DNA of 64,000 bases from Bidens hawaiensis (GCA_021521415.1 JAIQDT010001114.1:124001-188000), one strand, 5' to 3'; counted from the stretch's first letter, positions 46,701 through 62,184 are shown. Made by a program: numbers and translations. The notes: generated by a model from the sequence alone, not told the origin.

Positions 46701-49700
46701 AAATTTTTTAAGAAATCTATGAAATAATCTCAACCACTCATTATTTTTTAACTTTAAAACTAAAATTTAAATAAGAATGACGTATTGGTAAACTCCAATT
46801 ATTTCTCTCTCCAATAACTAATTAACTCTCTCTTTCTCTTTTATTTTGTTTTCACGTTAACCGATTGATGATATCATATTTTTACACATATATATTGAGA
46901 TGTTGTACATGCAAGTAAATATACCATTTACATTTATGTAACTTTTTTTTAACTAATTATCAGTTTGTTCAAGATGAAAACACATTACAGAAAAATTAAA
47001 ATATGTAAATTTTCATATTAATCGTCCACTTTCAAAACAATCATGTCATCCAATTTACATATATGCATAAAAAAAGTAGATATAAGAAACAACCGTTTAT
47101 ATTTATTCAGACATTATTCAATTCGACATTTACACATATGTGCATAGATGTTTGTGCATGTGTAGGTAACAAAAACATAGATGTTTACATATGTGCATCT
47201 TTAAAACTATTTAAAAATTAATTACTATGCGTTCACGTACAAGTCCATCACTTTTAGATAAAAAAGTATTTTCTTTTAACTCAAGTAAATGTATATATGT
47301 AATCCATCAATTTATATGTTTGTTTAATGCACATGTATGTAATTGATTACGTAACCCAACTGTTTACATATATGTAAATTTCAACACCTGTAAATTATAT
47401 GTGTGATATATATATCCCCTTTTATATTACCAAGAAAACAACAATATTAACATCATCTATCAAGAAATCGAATGAAATTAACTAGTATGAACCACCAACA
47501 ATATTAACATAGATGATATAATACAAAACAAGTGAGCTAATTATCCAAACTAATTACCTTCAAATATGTAAAGACCGAAATAATATTAACATTACTTGAA
47601 ATCTAAACCATACACATAATTTAAGTTATATCTTATGACCTGAACAATCTTAGTTACGTAGATGGTTAGAGTGAAAGAAAATCAAATTCAAAAGAGTTAG
47701 TTAATTTAAGTCAAGAAAGAGAGAGTAATTAAAGGAAACATCAAGAAAAAGAATAAAAGTAATCACTATAATACCCATTTCTTACTTAATTATTGTCATA
47801 ATCTTTTATATAATTGCACAAATATCACTATTATTTTAAACAATTGATTAAATTATCTATAGTTTAGATGAGTTCTCAACTTTCTCAAATGATACTAAGG
47901 CTTCTTTTAAGAATTTCAAATTTTTTAAGAAATCTATGAAATAATCTCAACCACTCATTATTTTTTAACTTTAAAACTAAAAGTTAAATAAGAATGACGT
48001 ATTGGTAAACTCCAATTATTTCTCTCTCCAATAACTAATTAACTCTCTCTTTCTCTTTTATTTTGTTTTCACGTTAACCGATTGATGATATCATATTTTT
48101 ACACATATATATTGAGATGTTGTACATGCAAGTAAATATACCATTTACATTTATGTAACTTTTTTTTAACTAATTATCAGTTTGTTCAAGATGAAAACAC
48201 ATTACAGAAAAATTAAAATATGTAAATTTTCATATTAATCGTCCACTTTCAAAACAATCATGTCATCCAATTTACATATATGCATAAAAAAAGTAGATAT
48301 AAGAAACAACCGTTTATATTTATTCAGACATTATTCAATTCGACATTTACACATATGTGCATAGATGTTTGTGCATGTGTAGGTAACAAAAACATAGATG
48401 TTTACATATGTGCATCTTTAAAACTATTTAAAAATTAATTACTATGCGTTCACGTACAAGTCCATCACTTTTAGATAAAAAAGTATTTTCTTTTAACTCA
48501 AGTAAATGTATATATGTAATCCATCAATTTATATGTTTGTTTAATGCACATGTATGTAATTGATTACGTAACCCAACTGTTTACATATATGTAAATTTCA
48601 ACACCTGTAAATTATATGTGTGATATATATATCCCCTTTTATATTACCAAGAAAACAACAATATTAACATCATCTATCAAGAAATCGAATGAAATTAACT
48701 AGTATGAACCACCAACAATATTAACATAGATGATATAATACAAAACAAGTGAGCTAATTATCCAAACTAATTACCTTCAAATATGTAAAGACCGAAATAA
48801 TATTAACATTACTTGAAATCTAAACCATACACATAATTTAAGTTATATCTTATGACCTGAACAATCTTAGTTACGTAGATGGTTAGAGTGAAAGAAAATC
48901 AAATTCAAAAGAGTTAGTTAATTTAAGTCAAGAAAGAGAGAGTAATTAAAGGAAACATCAAGAAAAAGAATAAAAGTAATCACTATAATACCCATTTCTT
49001 ACTTAATTATTGTCATAATCTTTTATATAATTGCACAAATATCACTATTATTTTAAACAATTGATTAAATTATCTATAGTTTAGATGAGTTCTCAACTTT
49101 CTCAAATGATACTAAGGCTTCTTTTAAGAATTTCAAATTTTTTAAGAAATCTATGAAATAATCTCAACCACTCATTATTTTTTAACTTTAAAACTAAAAT
49201 TTAAATAAGAATGACGTATTGGTAAACTCCAATTATTTTTCTCTCCAATAACTAATTAACTCTCTCTTTCTCTTTTATTTTGTTTTCACGTTAACCGATT
49301 GATGATATCATATTTTTACACATATATATTGAGATGTTGTACATGCAAGTAAATATACCATTTACATTTATGTAACTTTTTTTTAACTAATTATCAGTTT
49401 GTTCAAGATGAAAACACATTACAGAAAAATTAAAATATGTAAATTTTCATATTAATCGTCCACTTTCAAAACAATCATGTCATCCAATTTACATATATGC
49501 ATAAAAAAAGTAGATATAAGAAACAACCGTTTATATTTATTCAGACATTATTCAATTCGACATTTACACATATGTGCATAGATGTTTGTGCATGTGTAGG
49601 TAACAAAAACATAGATGTTTACATATGTGCATCTTTAAAACTATTTAAAAATTAATTACTATGCGTTCACGTACAAGTCCATCACTTTTAGATAAAAAAG

Positions 49701-51545
49701 TATTTTCTTTTAACTCAAGTAAATGTATATATGTAATCCATCAATTTATATGTTTGTTTAATGCACATGTATGTAATTGATTACGTAACCCAACTGTTTA
49801 CATATATGTAAATTTCAACACCTGTAAATTATATGTGTGATATATATATCCCCTTTTATATTACCAAGAAAACAACAATATTAACATCATCTATCAAGAA
49901 ATCGAATGAAATTAACTAGTATGAACCACCAACAATATTAACATAGATGATATAATACAAAACAAGTGAGCTAATTATCCAAACTAATTACCTTCAAATA
50001 TGTAAAGACCGAAATAATATTAACATTACTTGAAATCTAAACCATACACATAATTTAAGTTATATCTTATGACCTGAACAATCTTAGTTACGTAGATGGT
50101 TAGAGTGAAAGAAAATCAAATTCAAAAGAGTTAGTTAATTTAAGTCAAGAAAGAGAGAGTAATTAAAGGAAACATCAAGAAAAAGAATAAAGGTAATCAC
50201 TATAATACCCATTTCTTACTTAATTATTGTCATAATCTTTTATATAATTGCACAAATATCACTATTATTTTAAACAATTGATTAAATTATCTATAGTTTA
50301 GATGAGTTCTCAACTTTCTCAAATGATACTAAGGCTTCTTTTAAGAATTTCAAATTTTTTAAGAAATCTATGAAATAATCTCAACCACTCATTATTTTTT
50401 AACTTTAAAACTAAAATTTAATTAAGAATGACGTATTGGTAAACTCCGATTATTTCTCTCTCCAATAACTAATTAACTCTCTCTTTCTCTTTTATTTTGT
50501 TTTCACGTTAACCGATTGATGATATCATATTTTTACACATATATATTGAGATGTTGTACATGCAAGTAAATATACCATTTACATTTATGTAACTTTTTTT
50601 TAACTAATTATCAGTTTGTTCAAGATGAAAACACATTACAGAAAAATTAAAATATGTAAATTTTCATATTAATCGTCCACTTTCAAAACAATCATGTCAT
50701 CCAATTTACATATATGCATAAAAAAAGTAGATATAAGAAACAACCGTTTATATTTATTCAGACATTATTCAATTCGACATTTACACATATGTGCATAGAT
50801 GTTTGTGCATGTGTAGGTAACAAAAACATAGATGTTTACATATGTGCATCTTTAAAACTATTTAAAAATTAATTACTATGCGTTCACGTACAAGTCCATC
50901 ACTTTTAGATAAAAAAGTATTTTCTTTTAACTCAAGTAAATGTATATATGTAATCCATCAATTTATATGTTTGTTTAATGCACATGTATGTAATTGATTA
51001 CGTAACCCAACTGTTTACATATATGTAAATTTCAACACCTGTAAAATATATATGTGATATATATCCCATTTTATATTACCAAGAAAACAACAATAGTAAC
51101 ATCACCTATCAAGAAATCGAATGATATTAACTAGTATGATCCACCAACAATATTAACATAGATGATATAATACAAAACATGTGACCTAATTATCCAAATT
51201 AATTACCTTAAGATATGTGAAGACCTAAATAATCTTAACATTACTTGAAATCTGAACCATACACATAATTTAAATTATATCTTATGACCTGAACAATCTT
51301 AGTTACGTAGATGGTTAGAGTGAAAGAAAATCAAATTCAAAAGAGTTAGTTAATTTAAGTCAAGAAAGAGAGAGTAATTAAAGGAAACATCAAGAAAAAG
51401 AATAAAGGTAATCACTATAATACCCATTTCTTACTTAATTATTGTCATAATCTTTTATATAATTGCACAAATATCACTATTATTTTAAACAATTGATTAA
51501 ATTATCTATAGTTTAGATGGGTTCTCAACTTTCTCAAATGATACT
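40734..51545 (+). repeat. Satellite array, homogenised central block
   Basis: Completion of the fifth unit, then units starting at 41812, 43029, 44246, 45463, 46680, 47897, 49114 and 50331. The first seven spacings are each exactly 1217 bp; the eighth is 1215. Copies differ by only a handful of bases per unit. Diagnostic variants alternate between neighbours over 41812-46679 (ACAATCG or ACAACCG; TTTTG or TTTTA; AAAGTAAAC or AAAGGAAAC; TTAAATTAT or TTAAGTTAT), showing a 2434-bp dimer present twice. No coding capacity. Confidence 0.96.
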
Positions 51546-54415
51546 AAGGCTTCTTTTAAGAATTTCAAATTTTTTAAGAACTCTATGAAATAATCTCAAC
51601 CACTCATTATTTTTTAACTTTAAAACTAAAATTTAAATAAGAATGACGTATTGGTAAACTCCAATTATTTCTCTCTCCAATAACTAATTAACTCTCTCTT
51701 TCTCTTTTATTTTGTTTTCATGTTAACCGATTGATGATATTATGTTTTTACTCATATATATCGAGATGTTATACATGCAAGTAAATATATCATTTACATT
51801 TATGTAACATTTTTTTACATAATTATCAGTTTGTTCAAGATGAAAACACATTACAAAAAAATTAAAATATGTAAATTTTCATACTATTCGTCCACTTTCA
51901 AAACAATCATGTCATCCAATTTACATATATGCATAAAAAAAGTAGATATAAGAATCAAACGTTTATATTTATTCAGACATTATTCAAATCCACATTTACA
52001 CATATGTGCATAGATGTTTGTGCATGTGTAGGTAACAAAAACATAGATGTTTACATATGTGCATCTTTAAAACTATTTAAAAATTAATTACTATGCATAC
52101 ACGTACAAGTCCATCACTTTTAGATAAAAAAATATTTTCTTTTTAACTCAAGTAAATGTATATATGTAATTCATGAATTTATATGTTTGTTTAATGCATA
52201 TGTATGTAATCAATTATGTAACCCAACTTTTTACATATATGTAAATTTCAACACCTGTAAATTATATGTGTGATATATATATCCCCTTTTATATTAGCAA
52301 GAAAACAACAAAATTAACATTATCTATCAAGAAATCGAATGAAATTAACTAGTATGAACCACCAACAATATTAACATAGATAATATAATACAAAATAGGT
52401 GACCTAATTATTCAAATTAATTACCTTCAAATATGTGTAGACCGAAATAATATTAACATTATTTGAAATCTGAACCATACACATAATTTAAATTATATCT
52501 TATGGACTCAACAACCTTAGTTACGTAGATGGTTAGAGTGAAAGAAAATCAAATTTAAAAGAGTTAGTTAATTGAAGTAAAGAAAGAGAGAGAGAGAGTA
52601 ATTATAGAAAACATCAAGAAAGAGAATAAAAGTAATCACCATAATACCTTTTTCTTACTTAATTATTGTCCATAATCTTTTATTTAATTGCACAAATGCC
52701 ACTATTCTTTAAACCATTGATTAAATTATCTATAGTTTAGATGAGTTCTTAAAGTTCTCAAAGTATATTAGAGTTCTCAAATGATACTAATGCTTCTATT
52801 AAGAAATCCAAATTGTTTAAGAACTCTAAGAAATAATATTAACCACTCATTATTTTTTAACCTTAAAAAAAAATTTAAATGAGAATGACATATTAATAAA
52901 CTCCAATCATTTCTCTCTCCAATAACTAATTAACTCTCTCTTTCTCTTTTCTCTATTTTGTTTTCACATTACCCGATTGATGTTATCATATTTTTACACA
53001 TATATATCGAGATGTTGTACATGCAAGTAAATATACCATTTAAATTTATGTAACTTTTTTTTATCTAATTATCAATTTGATCAAGATGAAAACACATTAC
53101 AAAAAAATCAAAAATATGTAAATTTTCATACTAATCGTCCACTTTCAAAACAATCATGACATTCAATTTACATATATGCATAAAAAAGTAGATATAAGAA
53201 ACAAACGTTTATATTTATTCAGACATTATTGAAATCGACATTTACACATATGTGCACCTTTAAAACTATTTAAAAATTAATTACTATGCATTCACGTACA
53301 AGTCCATCAGTTTTAGATAAAAAAGTATTTTCTTTTAACTTAAGTAAATGTATATATGTAATCCATCAATTTATATGTTTGTGTAATGTACATTTATGTA
53401 ATCGATTACGTAACCCAACAATTTACATATATGTAAATTTCAACACCTGTAATTATATGTGTGATATATATATCCCCTTTTATATTTACCAAGAAAACAA
53501 CAATACTAACATCATCTATCAAGAAATCGAATGAAATTTACTCGTATGAACCACAAACAATATTAACATAGATGATATAATACAAAACAGGTGACCTAAT
53601 TATCCAAATTACCTTCAAATATGTGAAGATCGAAATAATATTAACATTACTTGAAATCTGAACCATACTCATAATTTAAATTATATCCTATGGCCTCAAA
53701 AATCTTAGTTACGTAGATGGTTAGAGTGAATGAAAATCAAATTCAAAAGAGTTAGTTAATTTAAGTAAAGAAAGAGAGAGTAATTATAGAAAACATCAAG
53801 AAAAAGAATAATAGTAATCACTATAATACACTTTTCTTGCTTAATTATTGTCCATAATCTTTTATTTAATTGCACAAATGTCACTATTATTTTAAAACAT
53901 TGATTAAATTATCTATAGTTTAGATGAGTTCTCAAAGTTTTCAAAGTTCTCAAAGTATATTTGAGTTCTCAAATGATACTAAGGCTTCTATTAAGAACTC
54001 CAAATTTTTTAAGAACTCTAAGAACTAATCTCAACCACTCATTACTTTTTAACCTTAAAACTAAAATTTAAATGAGAAGGACATATTGTTAAACTCCAAT
54101 TATTTCTCTCTCCAATAACTAATTAACTCTCTCTTTCTCTTTTCTCTATTTTGTTTTCACGTTAACCGATTGATGATATCATATTTTTACACATATATAT
54201 CGAGATGTTGTACATGCAAGTAAATATACCATTTACATTTATGTAACTTTATTTAACTAATTATCAATTTGTTCAAGATGAAAATACATTACAGAAAAAT
54301 TAAAATATGTAAATCTTCATACTAATTGTCCACTTTCAAACAATCATTTCATCCAATTTACATATATGCATAAAAAAGTAGATATAAGAAACAAACGTTT
54401 GTATTTGTAAAGCCC
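51546..54415 (+). repeat. Satellite array, right block before the solo LTRs
   Basis: Units start at 51546, 52789 and 53981 (spacings 1243 and 1192), with more substitutions and indels than the central block. The unit from 52789 lacks a piece around 53250. The unit from 53981 is interrupted three times by solo LTRs. Confidence 0.93.
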
Positions 54416-56582
54416 CGTTACTGGTGCCTCACATTTGGACGTTGGATTTACTCGTAAACACAGTTCTTACAAATCAGAGTTAATTAAAACCTTTCGCGGA
54501 ACATAAATATCAATAATTTATTACAAGCATTCGATCTTTCATTTAATAACCATAACATAAAACATCATATTTAAAACATCATTTGTTCTATCTTCATATG
54601 CCAGCCGTTCACTCCATGCCATGTGTCATCCTCATGCCGTCTCGATAAAAATATATACATGTGTGCATACTAAAAGTCAGCTACACTGAGTGAGTTTTAG
54701 TTAATCAAGCAACATACAATTCATACTCGTACATTTCTACACGTATCTGAAGACACGTATTATTACTGTAACCCTGTATATATATCCATATGAGGAACGC
54801 CACATAATATCTATTAAAAGAACTATAATTATTACCTATACTATATGTACTCTCCATAAAAGGAAACTCTCTCTATATATTCTCCATAGAAGGAACATCC
54901 TATATACTTCCATAAAAGGAACACTATGCTTTCCATTAAAGGAACACTATGCTTTCCATCAAAGGAACAATGGGCTTTCCATTAAAGGAACACTATGATT
55001 TCCATCAAAGGAACACTCTATATATTAATCATATCTTTAACTACCACCTGGCGGTACATGCCATATCCGAAGATCGTTCACGCACCGTCAAGCAACCATC
55101 GTACATGAATTATACAACGCATACACTTACCACTTAAGGTAAGTGTATTAACTATCGCATCGAGTATGCACACAGCCCCGAAAACATAACAAAAAAATGG
55201 GGCTAGAAACTCACCTGAACTTGGTTACGTTCACCGTTAATTGTTATTTCTTTCTGGAGCTGTGCACGGCTAACTGTATAATAATTACATGTATCAATTA
55301 ACTATCACTAATCATATCGCCATTCTAGTCTCAATTATTACCTACAACGAACGGGGGTCGGGGGGCAGCGCCCCTGGCAGCGGGGTCCAAGGGGCAGAGC
55401 CCCTGGCTGGGGTCAAAGGGGCAGAGCCCCTGAAAAATTTTATTTACATTAACTGTCTTAACACATTTTCCATTAGGATTACAAATTATTATCTAATTCG
55501 CTAACTCATCTCTATAACGAATTAAGCCTGATTCGTGGTCTAATTCGCTATTTTGGTTCGTTATCCTCACATAACGAATTAGCAAGTAACGAATCGCCTG
55601 ATTCATTACTTGATTCATTACTTGATTCGTTATGCTAATTCGTTATCTGAACATCATCTGATTCGTTACCTTAGCATAGCGAATGAGCATATAACGAATT
55701 ACCAGATTTGTTATCTTATCTAACGAATGGATAGATAACGAACTAAGAGCTCATTCCTTATCAAGTCTCGCGAATTGGGTCCCATTCGTTATGAACGCGT
55801 AACAAATTGGTTAGTCACAACGAATCATCTATGTTCTTATCCAGACTTTGACTCCGAGGTCAAAGTCAAAATTGATAAGAACATAAACAGTCAATCTATC
55901 TCAGATCTTCAATTAAATCTTTGTTTCTTAACGAAATAGCATGATTTAGGTACTGTTGGAATCGTCTATGCAGCGCCTACAAACCCCAAGGGTCCAATCA
56001 TCCGAATATTTATGTTTTTAGGGTGCGATTTAAGCATCTATAGTACGGGTTTATTTAGGTTAACAATTAACCTATCAAACGTTAATCAATTTCAGTAAGT
56101 TTAGATTCGTTGGATTCGTTTTTATCTTACTAAATCAGATATGAGATTTCCAAACGAATTCGAGCCTAAATGAACGATTTCTAAACATAAGCGTACCTTA
56201 AACGAGTCGGTTTAACGAACACGGTCTAGTCTTTATCTTGTTTTGGTTCGTCACAATGATCTAGCATCAACGAGTTCGGGTTTTCACCTTTGAATATTGG
56301 CTCGGGTTGAAGGATGGTGTGTGTGTGTTTCTCAAGGTGTAGGCTATGGTGTACTGATAGATAATAATGGAAAGGATTAGGGTTTAAGGGGAATTTATAC
56401 TCCCTTAAGCCCATGAACCTAAGACCCATCTTTCCTTTTTGGTCCATAATTAATTCCATCTACTTAGCCTACTTGAACCATCTTATTATTACATCATCAT
56501 TTATCTACCAATTCTAGTAAACTTTTCCATCATTAACGAATAATACATTAAATATTATTCTTGAAAATTTCGGGATGTTACA
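54416..56582 (-). mobile_element. Solo LTR copy 2 (same family as 21918)
   Basis: 2167 bp, inverted: plus strand starts TGTAAAGCCCCGTTAC and ends TTTCGGGATGTTACA. Flanks GTATT and ATATT (4 of 5). Minus-strand TATA near 56388-56396. Contains repeats of TTCCAT.AAAGGAACAC (54850-55015), a GC-rich block at 55353-55435 and many AACGAATTAG words (55490-55810). It shares these with copy 3, so the two form one subfamily. Confidence 0.78.
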
Positions 56583-56994
56583 ATATTTATTCAGACATTA
56601 TTCAAATCAACATTTACACATATGTGCATAGATGTTTGTGCATGCGTAGGTAACAAAAACATAGATGTTTACATATGTGCACCTTTAAAACTATTTAAAA
56701 ATTAATTACTATGCATTCACGTACAAGTCCATCACTTTTAGATAAAAAAAGTATTTTCTTTTAACTCAAGTAAATGTATATATGTAATCCATGAATTTAT
56801 ATGTTTGTTTAATGCACATGTATGTAATCGATTACGTAACCCAACTATTTACATATATGTAAATTTCAACACCTGTAAATTATATGTGTGATATATATAT
56901 CCCCTTTTATATTACCAAGAAAACAACAATATTAACATTATCTATCAAGAAATCAAATGAAATTAACTAGTATGAACCACCATCAATATTAACA
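56583..56994 (+). repeat. Satellite fragment between solo LTR copies 2 and 3
   Basis: Continues the unit that began at 53981, resuming at ATATTTATTCAGACATTATT and ending ATCAATATTAACA. Confidence 0.95.
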
Positions 56995-59636
56995 TGTAAC
57001 ATCCCGAAATTTCCAAGAATAATATTTAATGTATTATTCGTTAATGATGGAACAGTTTACCAGAATTGGTAGATAAATGATAACGTAATAATAAGACGTT
57101 TCAAGTAGGCTAATTAGATGAAATTAATTATGGGCCAAGAAGCAAAGATGGGCCTTAGGTCCTTGGGCTTAAGGGAGTATATATACCCCTTAAACCCTAA
57201 TCCTTTCCATTATTATCTATCTTTACACCATAGCCTACACCTTGAGAAACACACACAAACATTATCCACAAACCCGAACCAAGATCCGAAGGCGAAAACC
57301 CGAGCTCGTTGGTGCTGGAACGTCGTGACGGACCACAACAACATCATAGACCAGCTCGTTTTCTTAGTCCGACTTGTTTACGGTACGTTTATATAAAGAA
57401 CTTGTTCGTTTAGGTTCGGATTAGTCTAGAAATAATAGATCTGTGCTAGTGGGGCAAAAACGAATCCGACAAAGCTAAACTTACTGAATTTGATTACAGT
57501 TTGATGGGTTAACTGTTAACCTAAAGGAACCCGTTTATGTATGACCAAATCACACCCCTTAAATATGAATGTTTGGCCGATTAATGGGTTAGGGTTTGTA
57601 GGCGCTGTAATTCCGAATCCATTGATACCTAAATCGTGATATTTGGTCAAGAAACGAGGGTTTAATTGCAGATTTATGATATGTTGACTATTCGCTATTC
57701 TTGGCAATTTTGACCTTGACCCTGAGTCAAAGTTTGGATAAGGATGATTCGGTTCCTTATGATAAGGTAACGAATTAGCCCATCCATTCTTTATGTCCAG
57801 TTAACGAATTAGTTTAACCATTCGTTAAGACAAGACAACGAAGTAGCTCACCCAGTTTGTTCTGTTAAGATAACGAATCAAGTGATTCGTTATCCACCAG
57901 TTCGCTATGGAAAGATAACGAATCAAGTGATTCGTTACTTACCCAATTCGTTATGATAAGTTAACGAATCAGAGAACGAATCAGAAGATAAGGTGACAAA
58001 TAAGGATAACGAATCTGGATAAAAGATAACGAATTAGTCTTAATTCGTTATAGAAAATGAGATGGAAAATTGGATAATAATTTAAAATCCTAATGGAAAA
58101 TGTGTTAAGAGAGTTAATGTAAATAAAATTTTTCCATCCTGACCTGGCAGCTCGACCCCAGCTAGGGGCTCTGCCCCTTGGACCCTGCTAGGGGCTGCCG
58201 CCCCTAGACCCCGTTGCCAGGGGCGCTGCCCCCGAACCCCCGTTCGTTGAGGGTTATAATTAGACCAGGAACGCGTTATGGGTAGTGATAGTTAATTGAT
58301 ACGTATAATTGTTATACAGTTAGTCGCGCACAGCTAAAGAGAAGGACAGCCATTAACAGTGAACTTAACTGAGTTCAGGTGAGTTTCTAGCCCCATTCCT
58401 TGTTATGTTTTTGGGGCTGTGTGCATCCTCGATGTGATTAGTTAATACACTTACCTTAAGTGGTGAGTGTATGCTATATAAGATATGTTATAGATATGAA
58501 TGATTGTTTGTCGGTACGTGAACAATCTTCGGATATTGCGCGTACTGTCAGGTTATAAATAAAGATATGAATGTTATATGTAACGTATAGATGATGTACG
58601 ACCGTGATAGATGAATGCTTGTCGGGGCGTGAACGGTCTTCGGATATTTCACGTATCGACAAGGAGTATGATTGTTAAATGAATGATGTGTAGAACGCCT
58701 AGAGTGTTCTTACGCTACGATGTGAGTATTGTATATGTAAATAAGTGTATGCATGTACAGGAATGGCAAATGAGTTCTATATCTGACTTAGTAAGTTAGG
58801 ATGGCAAATCCCTCTAACTTCCGTTGGACATAGACTTGGCATGTGATGGCGTAGTTAAGGACGGCGGGCCTTATACGAGTTATATATGATAGATGAGAAC
58901 GTAGTTAAGGACTGTGGACCTATACATGTTTATGAAATAGGATTCAGCATAGGAAAGGACTGCGGGCCTTATACTTGCTGTAATTGTGTTGTGATAGCAT
59001 AGGGGAGGACTGCGGACCTCTTACGTGCTAAGAAATAGGTTGTAACACAGGGAAGGACTATGGACCTTGCACGTGTTGTTAATATAGGATGGTACAGGGA
59101 AGGACTGCGGACTTTGTATGTACCATAAACGGTGAACATAGGTAAGGACGGCGGACCTTTTTCGTGTTCACGACCCTGAGTATAGGTATAGACGGCGGAC
59201 TATGAACATACTCTCGGTGGATTGAGGTAGGTAGTAGTAAGTATGTATGTGGAATAGAAGATTAACTGGTTAAGTATGAATATGTATCTTCGGATACATA
59301 AGTATGTATGATATGTGTATGTATTGTATGTTACCTGATTAACTAGAACTCACTCAGCGTAGCTGACTTTTAGTATGCACGCAGGTATATATGTTTATCG
59401 TGATGGCATGAGGATGGCACATGGCATGGATTGAATGGTTGGCATCTGAAGATAGAAGAAACGATGTTTTAACTATGATGTTTTATGTTAAGGTTTTAAA
59501 GAAAAGATTAAATGTTTTGTAACGAATGATTAATGTTTTATATTCCGCGAAAGTTTTAATTAACTCTGATTTATAAGAACTGTGTTTATGTGTAAATCCG
59601 ACGCTAAAGTAGGGCTACTGGGAACGGGGCCTTACA
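56995..59636 (+). mobile_element. Solo LTR copy 3
   Basis: 2642 bp from TGTAACATCCCGAAATTT to GGGGCCTTACA; flanks are perfect TAACA (56990-56994 and 59637-59641). TATA-like TATATATA at about 57177-57184. Longer than the other copies because of a degenerate 40-50 bp repeat around GGACTGCGGACCTT (58850-59215). Shares the ACGAATCA-rich part with copy 2. Confidence 0.8.
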
Positions 59637-59925
59637 TAACATAGATGATATAATACAAAACAAGTGACCTAATTATCCAAATTAATTACTTTCATATATG
59701 TGAAGACCGAAATAATATTAACATTACTTGAAATATGAACCATACACACAGTTTAAATTATATCCTATGGCCTCAACAATCTTGGTTACGTAGATGGTTA
59801 GAGTGAAAGAAAATCAAATTTAAAAGAGTTAGTTAATTTAAGTAAACAAAGAGAGAGTAATTATAGGAAACATCAAGAAAGAGAATAAAAGTAATCAATA
59901 TAATACCCTTTTCTTACTTAATTAT
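59637..59925 (+). repeat. Satellite fragment between solo LTR copies 3 and 4
   Basis: Continues the same unit: from TAACATAGATGATATAATAC to TTTTCTTACTTAATTAT. Confidence 0.95.
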
Positions 59926-62184
59926 TGTAAGGCCCCGTTACCAGTGCCTTACATTGGATGTTGGATTTACTCAAAAACACAGTTCAAATATCAGAGTTAA
60001 TTAAAAACATTCGCGGAACATAAAAACTTTCATAAAACATTTCATAACAATCCAAAACTTGTCTTAAACAACAACTTATCTTTCAAAAACTAAGTAATTA
60101 AAACATAACACGTCTTGAGCCTTCTAATGCCAGCCTCTTATTCAATGCCACGTGTCCCCTCAAGCGAGCTGCCTCATTCTACTCACCTGCGTGCATACTA
60201 AAAGTTAGCTACGCTGAGTGAGTTCTAGTTAATCACATATCATACAATACACTTCTAACTACGTACTTTCATACTTTCGTTTATAATATATGTACTTACC
60301 TTCGCACTTTCTTTCTTTCATATACTCACCTTACGTTTTGAAGAGCATTACGCCCTATAACCTTCGCATATATTATTAGGGTATGCAACCCTTTATCCTT
60401 CGCATATATTATTAGGGTATGCAACCCTTTATATACTTCGCATATATTATTAGGGTATGCAACCCTTTAACCTTCGCATATATTATTAGGGTATGCAACC
60501 CTTTATCCTTCGCATATATTATTAGGGTATGCAACCCTTTATCCTTACCTTACCTTACCTTTCATTATCGTATCCATACAATTAATACCATACACAACAT
60601 AATCGTACATACTCCCTTATTCACATACACATTTCATACATACTATACTATAATTACCTTAACAATACGTGCAATACCCGAAGGAAGTTCACGTACTGTC
60701 AAGCATACATACATAACTATAACAATCGTCAATAAGACATACACTTACCATTTAAGGTAAGTGTATTAACATTCACATCGAGTATGCACACAGCCCCGAA
60801 AACATAACAAGGAAATGGGGCTAGAAACTCACCTGAATGCGGTTACGTTCACTGTTAATGGTAATCCCTTTCTTCAGTTGTGCACGGCTGACTGTACAAT
60901 AATTACACGTATCAATTAACTATCACTACTCATATCATCTTTCTAGTCTTAGTTATTACCCACAACGAACGGGGGTCTGGAGGCAGCGCCCCTGGCAGCG
61001 GGGTTCTAGGGGCGGCAGCCCTTAGTGGGGTCCAAGGGGCAGAGCCCCTGGCTGGGGTCGAGCTGCCAGGTCAGATTGGAAAAAATTTATTTTCATTAAC
61101 TGTGTTAACACATTTTTCACTAGGATTTTAATTTATTTTCTAATTCGCTCAATCATTCTTCATAACGAATTAAGTCTGATTCGCTATCTGATTCGTTACC
61201 TTTTATGTATGAGCGGACATAAATGTAAGCGAACATACACGTTAAGAGAACTTAACTTATGCGAACTTGACTTAAGCGAACATATCAGTGGGTGAACTTA
61301 GCTGATGGCGAACTTAGCGTTCAGCGAAGTTTACAAATGGGCGAACTTGACTGGCGAACTTATTTCAAGCGAACTTGGTCAGCTGGCGAAATTATTGATA
61401 GGCGAACTTAACAACCAGCGAAGTTATAGCCAGCGAACTTAGTCAGCATGCGAAGTTGCCCAGCAGCAGCTACGGGTTTGATTTTTGACCCAAAAACATC
61501 TCCGTTTCAAATGTAATCCTTGTATATGATATTAACCAAACCCGCAATCATTCCCATGGTTTATTTTGGGTAAAACTTGGCCCGGAAAAGCATAAAGTTT
61601 GGACCTTTAAGATTAAAACGTTCAATACTAGGTTTAAGGGTTCATTTACTCGAGCCGCACAGGTTTATGGGTTCATTAGTTTCGTTTTAGCATCAAGTTT
61701 ACAACTTTACGTTTCGTCTATACTCGATCTATTCTCGTTCTAAGTTTCAAGGCTAAACGTTTATAAAAACGTAAACTTTAGGATTAAAACATACCTTGTC
61801 GCGTTCGTTTGGATCTCGTTTAACTTGTTTATGAACTCTAGATCTTGTACAAGGCTTGTATAATAAGGATCTACACGAACTAGCGTCCACTCGATCACGA
61901 ATCTCGCTCTACTCTCTCGGCCGTATATATGTATAGTGGTGTGTGTGTGTTTTTGAGTGTGAAGGCAATATGGAAAGATGGAATGAGGAGTAGAGTTTTA
62001 GATGGGTTTAAGGGGGGATTTATATCCCTTAAAGCCCAAGGACCTAAGGCCCATTCCCTTTAATCCATCTTAAATAGTCCAAGTCCATGATCTTTTCCTT
62101 ATTAGATGCTAGTTAATATTATTTAACACACGATAATTTAACGCAACTTTCTTTATTTATTATTAGAATATTTAGGATGTTACA
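59926..62184 (-). mobile_element. Solo LTR copy 4
   Basis: 2259 bp, inverted: starts TGTAAGGCCCCGTTACC, ends TTTAGGATGTTACA. Flanks ATTAT and ATTAC (4 of 5). Carries the inverted 36-bp minisatellite at 60355-60545, the GC-rich block at 60970-61070 and the CGAACTTAG-rich part at 61215-61450; it pairs with copy 1 as a subfamily. Minus-strand TATA near 62021-62028. Confidence 0.8.

Noticed and set aside
51831..53534. Small ORFs within satellite units (51831-52013, 53286-53534)
   Set aside because: Not conserved as open frames in the neighbouring units; chance in AT-rich DNA.
56226..57396. Paired ORFs of similar sequence (56226-56459 minus, 57118-57396 plus)
   Set aside because: They are the same stretch near the LTR start in two inverted solo LTR copies, around the TATA box, not a gene pair.
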